A stretch of DNA of 47,336 bases from an uncultured Bacteroidales bacterium. Lineage in GTDB: Bacteria; Bacteroidota; Bacteroidia; Bacteroidales; UBA932. The stretch spans positions 1 to 47,336 of the forward strand of contig CALURT010000020.1 of assembly GCA_944323245.1 (NCBI GenBank). The letters are read 5' to 3'. This document shows positions 34,949 to 42,970 of the stretch, piece by piece; positions within the stretch are counted from its first letter, which is position 1, and each line of letters begins with the position of its first letter. Made by a program: the position numbers and the translations under genes. Below the pieces are notes generated by a model. The model had not been told where the DNA came from. It was given only the letters and a program-made list of their open reading frames with translations, and ran no database searches.

Positions 34949-35720
34949 AATTTTTCCAGAAAGGGCCGTATTGAGGGTGGAACCACGCATGGCATCCGAA
35001 GGGCAGCCTGTATCCGTTTTTCCTGTATGCCCACTCCGGATTTTCTTCAAAAGCGAATTTGAGAGCCTCCTTGAACGGGGGCTTTTTCAGTTCGTCACCC
35101 GTACCCTGCAGTTCGTACAGCAGAAGCGTGTCTTCCGGATAAAAAGGTGCATCATCGGAAACGAGTGGGGCGAACCTCTCCTTGTATTTGGCAGTTATCT
35201 GTTTGAATTTAGATATTTTCCTCAATGAAAAACCGCCGTTGCCCACCTGGTACATGAAGAACTTGTGGTGCCTTATGGTCTTGTGCAGGAAGTACAGGCT
35301 GAACCTGACGTTCATGTATAATTTTCCGAAAGTTCCGAGATATTTCCCGTACGGAATCCATGGAGCGCCGATATAGTCATAGCCCCGCCTGCACCATTGC
35401 AGAAGTTCGTCACGGAACACGTAGGCGTCAAGCTGGTATATGAGCATATATTCGTAATTGTCGAAAGCCGAGTAGAACGTCTCCGAAAGGACGAGTCTGT
35501 TGTATGCCTTTATGCTTGAAAAGAAATCCCTGTCGAACTCGGCCCTTTTTATCTGCGGGTATTTGCGGAAAATATCCGAGAGGTCAAGGCCGTGGTAGGT
35601 GGCTACGAAAATGTCATAGCCGGACAGGATTTCCATACATCTTCCGAGCGACTTTTTTTCATTGTCCGAAATTTCGGACGAATACATCGGGATTATTACC
35701 GCTATATTGTTCTTTTCCAT
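34941..35720 (-). CDS. DUF5672 family protein, probable glycosyltransferase
   Basis: A 259-residue protein with the features of DUF5672: IAVIIPMYSSEISDNEKKSL at the N-terminus, KAYNRLVLSETFYSAFDNYE, YMLIYQLDAYVFRDELLQWC with a DxD-like Asp, YDYIGAPW, then GNGGFSLRKISKF and PEDTLLLY, and the C-terminal PFGCHAWF. This family is encoded in polysaccharide clusters and has a GT-A-like layout, in which the Asp-Ala-Tyr segment may bind a metal-sugar nucleotide. Enzymatic activity has not been firmly shown, to my knowledge. It overlaps the upstream GT4 gene by 19 bases, so it is the last gene of a three-gene operon. Acceptor and donor are unknown. Confidence 0.82.
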   Translation of the reverse strand: MEKNNIAVIIPMYSSEISDNEKKSLGRCMEILSGYDIFVATYHGLDLSDIFRKYPQIKRAEFDRDFFSSIKAYNRLVLSETFYSAFDNYEYMLIYQLDAYVFRDELLQWCRRGYDYIGAPWIPYGKYLGTFGKLYMNVRFSLYFLHKTIRHHKFFMYQVGNGGFSLRKISKFKQITAKYKERFAPLVSDDAPFYPEDTLLLYELQGTGDELKKPPFKEALKFAFEENPEWAYRKNGYRLPFGCHAWFHPQYGPFWKNFI

Positions 35721-36961
35721 TGTTCCGATACTGATTCGATGGCTTCGTACAGCCTGGGCATTATTATGTCCCAGTCATAATTGGCCTTGAAATACTTCTC
35801 TCCGCCGGTTTTCATTTCCTCCACTGTCTGCGGATTGTGCAGGATGTCGTCCAATTCCCTGCGGAAATCCCGGTAACTGCAATATGCCCTGACTGCATTC
35901 CCGCTCAGGATGCTGTGCTCTTTCAATACGTTGCATCTTCCGTTGACCAAAACCGGTACCCTGTCCCTCAATGCTTCAAGGACGACAAGGGACAGGCTTT
36001 CGTACTTGGAAGGATTGACAAGCAGGATGGCGTGCTGAAGTATCGCCCTTTTTTCCTCATCCGAAACGAAACCCGTATAAATGATGCCTTCATGCCTGCC
36101 GACTTCCCTGATTATGCCTCCTACCATCACCAATTTGGGAGCGTCAGGATGAGCGGCGGCATATTTCAGATAATATTTTATCAGCTTACCGGCCTTTCCT
36201 TTCTCGATACGGCCTATGAATACGATGTATCTGTCAGGAAGTGAATATTTTCCCCGGACGGCGTCCCATCCGGCAGGCGGAGTGTCTTCTATGCCTGTAC
36301 CTATTATCCTGCCTCTTATGTTCTCCGGGCCGAAAACCGATTCGGCGAGTCTTTTTTCCGCTCCTGTATTGTATCCGACAAGGGCGGCAGATGTGAAACT
36401 GACTGTCAGAGACGGTCTGAACGCAGCCCTTTCGGGATGGAGTGTCGGGATGGCTATCATTTTTTCTCCGGCTGTCACGGCCGTGAAATAGAAAGGTGCG
36501 TATGTGGCGGTGATGGAAAACACTGCCTTGTATTCCGATTTGTGTTCCGACAGGTATCCAATCATCGCCGGAGAGTAGAATATGCTGCTTTTCAACGCAT
36601 TGATGTCGGCTTTCAATCCCCATTTCCATATCGGGGAGACCGATGCTGCGAATCTTAGCAGTCCGCATCTGTACAAGATACGCCTTACCCTTCGTGAAGT
36701 GCGGATTCTTGACAGCCATTTTTTCTCGGGAAGCGTCTTTTCAGGATTTACCGGGAAACGCCTTACCGTGACACCGTCGGTTTTTTCCACCCCCTCGACG
36801 TATCCGCATTCACCTGTGACGTAGTTTCTGACGCAGGTTGTAAGGACTTCGGTATCGTATCTGTCGGAAAGCCTTTCCGCAAGCATCCTGCAATGCAGTT
36901 CGGCTCCTCCGTTGATATCCTTCCCGTATCTCGTGACCACAAATGCGATTTTTTCTTTCAT
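35702..36961 (-). CDS. Glycosyltransferase family 4
   Basis: A 419-residue GT-B glycosyltransferase. The N-terminal domain starts IAFVVTRYGKDINGGAELHC, typical of GT4 enzymes that read an acceptor loop after GGAE. The C-terminal nucleotide-sugar domain includes YIVFIGRIEKGKAGKLIKYY, LVMVGGIIREVGRHEGIIYT and FVSDEEKRAILQHAILLVNP, followed by SKYESLSLVVLEALRDRVPV, the E-x7-E motif region that holds the donor diphosphate. It has no signal peptide, so it acts in the cytoplasm on an envelope glycan intermediate. The ATG abuts the stop of the preceding GT4 gene with no gap. The sugar transferred cannot be inferred. Confidence 0.92.
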   Translation of the reverse strand: MKEKIAFVVTRYGKDINGGAELHCRMLAERLSDRYDTEVLTTCVRNYVTGECGYVEGVEKTDGVTVRRFPVNPEKTLPEKKWLSRIRTSRRVRRILYRCGLLRFAASVSPIWKWGLKADINALKSSIFYSPAMIGYLSEHKSEYKAVFSITATYAPFYFTAVTAGEKMIAIPTLHPERAAFRPSLTVSFTSAALVGYNTGAEKRLAESVFGPENIRGRIIGTGIEDTPPAGWDAVRGKYSLPDRYIVFIGRIEKGKAGKLIKYYLKYAAAHPDAPKLVMVGGIIREVGRHEGIIYTGFVSDEEKRAILQHAILLVNPSKYESLSLVVLEALRDRVPVLVNGRCNVLKEHSILSGNAVRAYCSYRDFRRELDDILHNPQTVEEMKTGGEKYFKANYDWDIIMPRLYEAIESVSEQWKRTI

Positions 36962-38002
36962 TCAGAGCAATGATTTATAGATTTGCACATATTGTCCGGC
37001 TGCATTGTCCCATGAAAAACGTCTTGCATGGGCTATGATGTCTTCCTTGGAAACCACCCCGCTGTCGTATAGCGCCATGCCTTCGGAAAACTCCTTTTTC
37101 ATACCGTCGGGATCGAATTCTTCATTGAAATAGAACGCCTTGTCCCCTCCGATTTCCGGCAATGAAGTGCGGCGGGACAGAAAGACCGGTTTGCCGTATG
37201 TCATGGCTTCTATGACAGGCAGTCCGAATCCTTCGGCGAGGGACGGAAAGACGAAGGCCCTGCAGTTCCTCATGTACCAGTCTTTTGCAGCCTCGCTTAC
37301 AGGACCTGTTATATGTATCCTGTCGGCGACTTTCCACCATTTGGCCGCATCCATGATTTCATTCTCGTAAGGGTATCTGAGACCGGATATGACGAGTTCC
37401 ATGTCGTTGCCGTCAAGCAGACACGGGAGCACGTGGAAATTCTTTTTCCTGAGGATGGTCCCGACCGTGAAGAGGAAAGGTCTTTCAGGAACATAGTCAG
37501 GGGTTTCAGGCTTTCCACGGTAGACTGTGCATCCGTTGTATATCACGTCTATGTTTTTGCCGTCGGTTTTCAAGTGTCTCAGGATTTCGGCTTTTGTAAA
37601 TTCCGAAATTGCCACAATCCTTTCTGCCCTGTCGATGTTTTTCTGCAGTTTCCCGAGCCAGCGTCCGTGCGTGTCCATATTTTCCTCATAAAGGAAATTG
37701 AGGTCGTGCACGGTCAGGACCAAGGGGATCCTGTACGGTATGGCTTTCGGAAACTGTTGGGTGGAGTGCCATACGGTGTTTTTTACCGGACGGAAAGGGA
37801 AAAAGTATTTGTGCAGGCTGCGGTAGATGTAATACCGTTCGGTATCCCCGAATGCCCCGGCAACGGATTTCGGAGTATAGAAGGCAAGCGTCATATCGGG
37901 TTCCGTGCGGATTTTTTCCATAAGGGAATGTCCGAGGCTTTCGCAGAAACGATATAGCCCTGTGTTAGGACATTTCATCTTTTCGCAATCAAAAATAACC
38001 AT
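36962..38002 (-). CDS. Glycosyltransferase family 4, paralogue of the divergent gene at 38070
   Basis: A 346-residue GT4 enzyme beginning MVIFDCEKMKCPNTGLYRF. It shares long blocks with the divergent 38070 gene: LTVHDLNFLYE, VAISE-TK, VIYNG, LFTVGT-L-KKNFHVLP, PS-AEGFGLPVIEAM and LPEIGG. The donor-binding motif FPSLAEGFGLPVIEAMTYGK is intact. The ATG at 38002 is chosen because the divergent paralogue starts in the same way and because the -7 box lies 28 bases upstream; longer reading to 38134 would run through the promoter region. It is the first gene of the minus-strand GT operon (GT4-GT4-DUF5672). Confidence 0.9.
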   Translation of the reverse strand: MVIFDCEKMKCPNTGLYRFCESLGHSLMEKIRTEPDMTLAFYTPKSVAGAFGDTERYYIYRSLHKYFFPFRPVKNTVWHSTQQFPKAIPYRIPLVLTVHDLNFLYEENMDTHGRWLGKLQKNIDRAERIVAISEFTKAEILRHLKTDGKNIDVIYNGCTVYRGKPETPDYVPERPFLFTVGTILRKKNFHVLPCLLDGNDMELVISGLRYPYENEIMDAAKWWKVADRIHITGPVSEAAKDWYMRNCRAFVFPSLAEGFGLPVIEAMTYGKPVFLSRRTSLPEIGGDKAFYFNEEFDPDGMKKEFSEGMALYDSGVVSKEDIIAHARRFSWDNAAGQYVQIYKSLL

Positions 38003-38018
38003 AAATGCACACAAATAA

Positions 38019-38059
38019 TTGTATTTTATGCAAAAATATATATTTTTGTAAGAAATCAA
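38019..38059. promoter_or_regulatory. Overlapping divergent promoters of the paralogous GT4 genes
   Basis: CAAAAATATATATTTTTG (38031-38048) is an 18-base perfect palindrome. Its left half is the minus-strand -7 box (TATTTTTG, 38038-38031) and its right half the plus-strand -7 box (TATTTTTG, 38041-38048). Each has a TTG at correct spacing: plus 38019-38021 (19-base gap) and minus 38059-38057 (18-base gap). Predicted leaders are about 20 and 15 bases. RNA polymerase bound to one promoter would cover the other. Confidence 0.65.
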
Positions 38060-38069
38060 AACTGAATCT

Positions 38070-39122
38070 ATGGTTGTCTTCGACTGCGAGCGGATGAAAC
38101 ATCCCAACACCGGACTGTATGTCTTTTGTGACAACGTTGCCGGAAATCTTGTTAAGCAAAAGGCCTCTCTGATTGATGGTTTAGGCTTTTTTGCGCCCGC
38201 TGCCTGCGTGGGCCGGTGGGGTGAAAATGTAGCCTATATGACGGTACGTCAAGGATATAAGGTGTTCATGCCTCGCTTTGAGAAAGTCAGGGTCTGGCAT
38301 TCCGCCTATCAGCTGACGCGTTACATTCCACCAAAGCCGATAAGGCAGATCCTTACCGTCCATGATCTGAATTTCCTGTATGAAAAACCGAAATACAAGC
38401 ATGACAGGTATCTATGGGCGCTCCAGAAACACATTGACAGGGCGGACTATATAGTGGCGATATCGGAATCCACCAAACTGGATTTGATGAACAACGTGGA
38501 TCTCAGGGGAAAATACGTGGAAGTGGTGTATAACGGACTGAACCATTTCGCCGGAGACATTGTCCCTCCGGGCAAGGTCCCTCAGGGAAAATTCCTTTTT
38601 ACCGTAGGTACCGTACTGCCCAAGAAGAATTTCCATGTACTTCCGGCCCTGCTCACGGACAACGAATACAGTCTGATAATTGCCGGAAACAGGTCTGCCT
38701 ATGCAGACAGGATAATGGAAGAGGCGGAGAAGTGGGGCGTATCTTCGAGAGTGCACATCGTGGGGCCTGTGCCGGAGTCTGTGAAATTCTGGTATATAAA
38801 GAATTGCAGCGCATTCATGTTCCCTTCGGTGGCGGAGGGTTTCGGCTTGCCTGTGATAGAGGCGATGTATTATCAGAAACCGATATTCCTGTCGGACCAT
38901 ACGGCATTGCCGGAAATCGGCGGTCCGGACGCATTTTATTTCGACCATGATTTCAATCCCGACATCATGAGGCAGCAGTTCCGCACGGGGATGGAAGCAT
39001 ACGAAAAGGGCGTGGTGGATATGGAGTCGATGAAAAACAGGGCCTTGAGCTTTTCATGGGAGCGGACGGCACGGAGATACATCGAAATATATAATGAATT
39101 GTCTGCGGGGGGGGGGAAATGA
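38070..39122 (+). CDS. Glycosyltransferase family 4, divergent paralogue
   Basis: A 350-residue GT4 enzyme starting MVVFDCERMKHPNTGLYVFC, the same opening as the minus-strand 36962-38002 gene. Other shared parts are LTVHDLNFLYEKPKYKHDRY, then HIDRADYIVAISESTKLDLM, VVYNGLNHF, KFLFTVGTVLPKKNFHVLP and SVAEGFGLPVIEAMYYQKP with LPEIGGPDAFYFD. It acts in the cytoplasm on a nucleotide-sugar donor. The end is unusual: the last residues (Ala-Gly-Gly-Gly-Lys) are encoded by a run of ten G (39107-39116). Loss or gain of a G would replace or extend the tail. A REP-like pair follows immediately after the stop. Confidence 0.9.
   Translation: MVVFDCERMKHPNTGLYVFCDNVAGNLVKQKASLIDGLGFFAPAACVGRWGENVAYMTVRQGYKVFMPRFEKVRVWHSAYQLTRYIPPKPIRQILTVHDLNFLYEKPKYKHDRYLWALQKHIDRADYIVAISESTKLDLMNNVDLRGKYVEVVYNGLNHFAGDIVPPGKVPQGKFLFTVGTVLPKKNFHVLPALLTDNEYSLIIAGNRSAYADRIMEEAEKWGVSSRVHIVGPVPESVKFWYIKNCSAFMFPSVAEGFGLPVIEAMYYQKPIFLSDHTALPEIGGPDAFYFDHDFNPDIMRQQFRTGMEAYEKGVVDMESMKNRALSFSWERTARRYIEIYNELSAGGGK
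39107..39116 (+). repeat. G10 homopolymer tract at the 3' end of a GT4 gene
   Basis: Ten consecutive G bases lie six bases before the stop. One fewer G would add about 17 codons through the downstream repeat; one more would give a short altered tail. Such tracts slip during replication, but here the catalytic part would be unaffected. Confidence 0.6.
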
Positions 39123-39156
39123 TGCGGCGGTAGCAGATTCCTCCGCTCGCTTCATC

Positions 39157-39201
39157 CGGTCGGAATGACAGGCGGTCGCTGTGCTCGGTCGGAATGACAG
39201 G
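39157..39201. repeat. Tandem REP-like direct repeat
   Basis: CGGTCGGAATGACAGG occurs at 39157-39172 and 39186-39201, 29 bases apart. Each copy is preceded by a similar TCGCT-rich leader. It fills the gap between the convergent GT4 and M28 genes. The motif resembles widespread intergenic repeats and the single copy near 552. Confidence 0.6.
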
Positions 39202-39208
39202 GCGGGCC

Positions 39209-40213
39209 TTACCTCAATATCTTTTCCAACCAATGGTAAATGAGGATGATTCTTTTCCTCAGGACTTCCATGTCGAGGGTTTCCGGCAGGTCTCTTGTCT
39301 TGAACGTGTTCAGGGTGATGCCAGAAGTGAAGAACACTGCGGGGATTCCGTTGTCTGCGAAAACCTTGTGGTCGGAGATCCCGTAGAATACCCGTGTGAA
39401 GTCCTCGCTTCCATAGTAAGTTTCCGACAATTCTATATGAGTTCCGTAGAATCTGTTGCACATGTACAGCAGTTCAAGGTCTTCCTTGTCGAGAGTGTGT
39501 CCTCCGAGCATTATCATGTAGTCCCTGCGGCCGGATTTCAGTGGGGCAAGGGAACTTCCGGCCTGATCGATGTTCACCATCAGGCTGATTTTGTCTTTCG
39601 TGACGGTTTCCCCGGTCAGCGGATTCTTCAGGTCCCCGTCCTCTATCATTTTCCAGAAGGCTGTGGAGCCGGCCATGTTCATTTCCTTGGCGTCAAAGGC
39701 CACGAATATTATGTTATGTCCGTAAACCCGTCCGGAACGTCTCATGGCTGAAAACATGTCGGAAAGGCTCATCATCGCCACTGTCCCCGAAGCGTTGCTG
39801 TCAGCCCCGGGATACATTTTTCCGCCGAGAATGCCGAGATGGTCGTAATGTGCCCCGACTATGACGTATGAATCGCAGGGAATTCTTACCGAGCCCGGAA
39901 TCATGCCGATGATATTGTGCCCGACAATGCCTCCTCCGGCGTAAATATGCCTGACATACGAATCCGAAAACGGGAGCAGGCCGTTGTCCCTGAACGTGTT
40001 TATTATGAAGAAAGCAGCTTCGCTGCAACCTCTTGTCCCCGTCGCACGTCCCGCACAAAGGGAATCCGACAGGAATTCTATCCTGCGGTACAACTTGTCT
40101 TCCCAGACAAGGTTATGTGCTGCGGTGTCATTGGTTATCCAGTATTTCTGGGCGGAAGCCGTTCCGGCAAACGACAGCAGCGAGAGAAGTGCGAAGACGA
40201 ATTTTTTGTTCAT
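39209..40213 (-). CDS. M28 family peptidase homologue with substituted general base
   Basis: A 334-residue secreted protein; signal peptide MNKKFVFALLSLLSFAGTAS with cleavage after SAQ. The M28 zinc ligands are all present: His122 (AHYDHLG), Asp138 (PGADSNASG), Glu177 (FDAKEMN), Asp216 (VNIDQAG) and His282 (SDHKVF). In active M28 aminopeptidases the residue before the Glu ligand is also Glu and acts as general base; here it is Lys176. The protein may thus be an inactive or altered zinc hydrolase, or a subfamily with a different base. MNMAGS and the DH-FA-NGIPAVFF segment confirm the family. The start at 40213 gives the signal peptide; the in-frame upstream extension has none. It diverges from the TPR gene. 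Confidence 0.85.
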   Translation of the reverse strand: MNKKFVFALLSLLSFAGTASAQKYWITNDTAAHNLVWEDKLYRRIEFLSDSLCAGRATGTRGCSEAAFFIINTFRDNGLLPFSDSYVRHIYAGGGIVGHNIIGMIPGSVRIPCDSYVIVGAHYDHLGILGGKMYPGADSNASGTVAMMSLSDMFSAMRRSGRVYGHNIIFVAFDAKEMNMAGSTAFWKMIEDGDLKNPLTGETVTKDKISLMVNIDQAGSSLAPLKSGRRDYMIMLGGHTLDKEDLELLYMCNRFYGTHIELSETYYGSEDFTRVFYGISDHKVFADNGIPAVFFTSGITLNTFKTRDLPETLDMEVLRKRIILIYHWLEKILR

Positions 40214-40215
40214 TT

Positions 40216-40248
40216 TTGAGGTCAGGGCGCGATAAATGATTATATTTG
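40216..40248 (+). promoter_or_regulatory. Promoter of the TPR-HAD-MBL operon
   Basis: TTG (40216-40218) and the exact -7 box TATATTTG (40241-40248) are 22 bases apart, within the accepted range. The ATG lies 66 bases beyond. A minus-strand CAAAATTA (40271-40278) may be the -7 box of the M28 gene; if so the two transcripts would overlap by about ten bases at their 5' ends. Confidence 0.45.
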
Positions 40249-40314
40249 TCGTTCTTGTAATTTTGAGGGCCAAAATTATAAAATTATACGTTCAAAAGGA
40301 AATTTTGTTTGCCG

Positions 40315-42330
40315 ATGCCGTGGTTCAAGAAAATATTTCCCGCATTAGTTGCCCTGCTGTGCCTGTCGGTCACCGACATCATGGCCCAGTATGACACCAA
40401 CGTGTTCTATTATCGCGGACGTCAGGCCCTTGCCGAAGGGAAATATGCCCAGGCAATCGAGAATTTCAACATACTTGCGACGCTCGACACTTCCAATTAC
40501 CTTACATATTTTTTCAGGGGAATTGCAAAATACAATCTCGGCGACGTCAGGGGTGCCTATCAGGATTTCGACACCTCGGTGACAATCAATCCCGTTTTCA
40601 CTTCCGGCTATCATTACAGGGCCATTACGCTGAGCCGTTCCGGAAGGTATGACGAGGCTTTGGAGGATTACGAAAGGGCGATCGCCCTGCGTCCGGGATT
40701 CATCGGCCTGTATTTCAGCCGGGGAGTGACATACTTCCTGTCCCGCCAGTTCGACAAGGCCGTTGCCGACTTCGACCGATATATCAGGAAGGAACCGAAA
40801 GACCCTTCGGCATATTTGAACAGGGGGGCAAGCTATCTTTTTCTGAAGGATACTGTCAAGGCCCTTGCCGATTACAACAAGGCTATCAGGATAGACCGGT
40901 TCGATCCCGAAGGATATATCCGCCGTGGCCGCGTATATGCGGCGCAGCGGGAGTACGACAAGGCCATAGCGGATATGGACAAGGCCATAGAATTGGATAC
41001 ATCCAATACCTTCGCCTATTTCAACCGCGCCATAATGTATTACGAGACAAGTGACTACATAGCGGCGATGAATGACCTGAACAGGGTGCTGAGAGATGAG
41101 CCGGGCAATGCCCTGACCCTCTACAACAGGGGTCTGATACATGCTCAGGTAGGGGCTTACGAGGATGCGCTTTCCGATATGGACAGGGTTCTCAACATCA
41201 ATCCCGAAAACGTGCTCGCATATTTCAACAGGGCATCCATCTTCATCGAAATGGGCCGTTACTACGATGCCATAGAAGATTATGACAAGGCCATAGAACT
41301 TTACCCTGATTTTGCCAAGGCGTACATGAACCGGGCATACGTGAAAAGCATTGTCGGAGACATGAAGTCTTCGAAGGAGGATTACGATACCGCACAGGAA
41401 AAGGTGAGGGAGTATCGCAGCAAGACATCCGGAGGAGAGGCTTCATTTGCAGATACCACGAGAAAATACAGTGCGCTGCTTGCTCTCGACGCCGATTTCG
41501 CAAAGCAGGATTTCAACGATGAACTCCTGCAGCACAGGGACATAGACGTCAGGTTGCGGCCGCTGTACAGGTTCGTCCTTTCGGAAGGCGGGGCCAAGGT
41601 CCAGTATGCCCTCGAGCATAATTACGAAAATCCGCTGATAACACGGTTCATTCAGGACGCTCCCGTGAGCATAGAACTTTCGGCAGCCGATTCGTCCGTT
41701 ACCGGGAGGATGCTTTCCGTCGCCGAGGAGTTGCTGTACGGTTCATCGTCGGGTCCGGAGTCCATGAAAAGTTTCTGCAGGGGCATATATGAGACGGGAA
41801 TGCAACAGTACAATTCGGCATTGTCATACTATGACAGGGCCATAGAAGGGGAGAAGAATGCCGGGCTTGAGAAACTGTACGAAGCATTCTATTATATGAA
41901 CAGGGCTGCGCTGAGAGCCGACATGATAGAGTTCATAGCGTCCATAGAGAGCAACGTACAGGTGCTTTCGATGGATGATTCCGGCAATACGAGGGCGAGG
42001 GTCAGGGACAGGGTGACAAGTTCCTACGACTATTCCGATGCCGTGGAGGATATGAAAAAGGCCGTGGAAATCGTGCCTGACATTCCGTATCTGCATTTTA
42101 ATCTCGGCAATCTGTATTGTCTGTCCGCCGAACATGTCAACTCTATAGAGAGCTACACCAAGGCGATAGAGCTTTATCCTTATATGGGGGATGCCTATTT
42201 CAACAGGGGACTTGTACTCATTTATCTGAAAGACAGGGAAAAAGGTTGTATAGACCTCTCCCGTGCAGGAGAACTCGGACTGCCGGAGGCATACAGTGTC
42301 ATTAAAAAATATTGCGAAGATGAAAACTGA
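40315..42330 (+). CDS. Tetratricopeptide repeat protein, secreted
   Basis: A 671-residue protein with a signal peptide (MPWFKKIFPALVALLCLSVT, ending MAQ). It has at least ten TPR units between residues 25 and 360, with the usual pattern YFNRAIMYYETSDYIAAMND-like helices and repeated Asp-Tyr-Asp-Lys-Ala-Ile (YDKAIADMDKAIEL, YDAIEDYDKAIEL). A non-repeat region of about 160 residues (365-490) follows, then three or four further TPRs (PYLHFNLGNLYCLSAEHVNS, SYTKAIELYPYMGDAYFN). TPR arrays serve as protein-binding scaffolds; in Bacteroidetes such periplasmic proteins often support secretion or envelope complexes, but nothing here identifies the partner. The ATG at 40315 is preferred over an in-frame TTG two codons earlier. 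It overlaps the HAD gene by 11 bases. Confidence 0.9.
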   Translation: MPWFKKIFPALVALLCLSVTDIMAQYDTNVFYYRGRQALAEGKYAQAIENFNILATLDTSNYLTYFFRGIAKYNLGDVRGAYQDFDTSVTINPVFTSGYHYRAITLSRSGRYDEALEDYERAIALRPGFIGLYFSRGVTYFLSRQFDKAVADFDRYIRKEPKDPSAYLNRGASYLFLKDTVKALADYNKAIRIDRFDPEGYIRRGRVYAAQREYDKAIADMDKAIELDTSNTFAYFNRAIMYYETSDYIAAMNDLNRVLRDEPGNALTLYNRGLIHAQVGAYEDALSDMDRVLNINPENVLAYFNRASIFIEMGRYYDAIEDYDKAIELYPDFAKAYMNRAYVKSIVGDMKSSKEDYDTAQEKVREYRSKTSGGEASFADTTRKYSALLALDADFAKQDFNDELLQHRDIDVRLRPLYRFVLSEGGAKVQYALEHNYENPLITRFIQDAPVSIELSAADSSVTGRMLSVAEELLYGSSSGPESMKSFCRGIYETGMQQYNSALSYYDRAIEGEKNAGLEKLYEAFYYMNRAALRADMIEFIASIESNVQVLSMDDSGNTRARVRDRVTSSYDYSDAVEDMKKAVEIVPDIPYLHFNLGNLYCLSAEHVNSIESYTKAIELYPYMGDAYFNRGLVLIYLKDREKGCIDLSRAGELGLPEAYSVIKKYCEDEN

Positions 42331-42970
42331 CGGGAAGAAAATAGATGCATTGATTTTCGATTTGGGCGGAGTCCTTATAGACCTCGACCTCGAAAAATGT
42401 AAAAGGGCGTTTGCCGAAAGGTTGTCTTACAACGGTATAGATATGCTTTTGGATGCTTTTCATCAGAAAGGCATTTACTCGGACCTTGAAGAGGGGCTGA
42501 TTTCAGCCGATGAATTCCGCAGCAGGATTCTTGCCGGTTCGGCTCCGGGATGTACGGCAGAAGATGTGGATGAAGCCGTGTTCGCACTGCTTGTCGGCGT
42601 CCGTCCGTACAAGTTCACCCTTCTTACCGAACTTGCGAAGTCATACGACCTGTACCTGCTCAGCAATACGAACCCGATTTCCATGATAAAGTGTTACCGT
42701 CTGTTTGAGGAAACGGGATATCCTATGGACAGGATGTTCAGGAAACTTTTCCTTTCCTATCAAATGAAGATGCAGAAACCGTCAGAAAGGATATTCAGGA
42801 CAGCGGTGGAGGAGACAGGATGCACTCCGGACAGGGTTTTGTTCATAGACGATTCCGCAGCCAATGTCGAAGGGGCTGAAAAGGCCGGCCTCAATGCCAT
42901 GCTTTTCAATCAGGAAGATAATCTCGAAACGGCGTTGAAAATGAAATTGGAGGAACTCGGGCAATGCTGA
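42320..42970 (+). CDS. HAD-superfamily hydrolase, YihX-like phosphatase
   Basis: A 216-residue phosphatase. The nucleophile motif is IFDLGGVLIDLD with Asp14; the second position is Gly rather than the more common Asp, as in YihX-type glucose-1-phosphatases. Motif II is YLLSNTNP, motif III has the Lys in KMQKPSERIF, and motif IV is FIDDSAANVEGA. The cap is helical (C1 type). Substrates in this subgroup are small phosphorylated metabolites. The ATG lies 11 bases inside the TPR gene and the stop overlaps the next gene by seven bases, so the three are tightly coupled. Confidence 0.92.
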   Translation: MKTDGKKIDALIFDLGGVLIDLDLEKCKRAFAERLSYNGIDMLLDAFHQKGIYSDLEEGLISADEFRSRILAGSAPGCTAEDVDEAVFALLVGVRPYKFTLLTELAKSYDLYLLSNTNPISMIKCYRLFEETGYPMDRMFRKLFLSYQMKMQKPSERIFRTAVEETGCTPDRVLFIDDSAANVEGAEKAGLNAMLFNQEDNLETALKMKLEELGQC

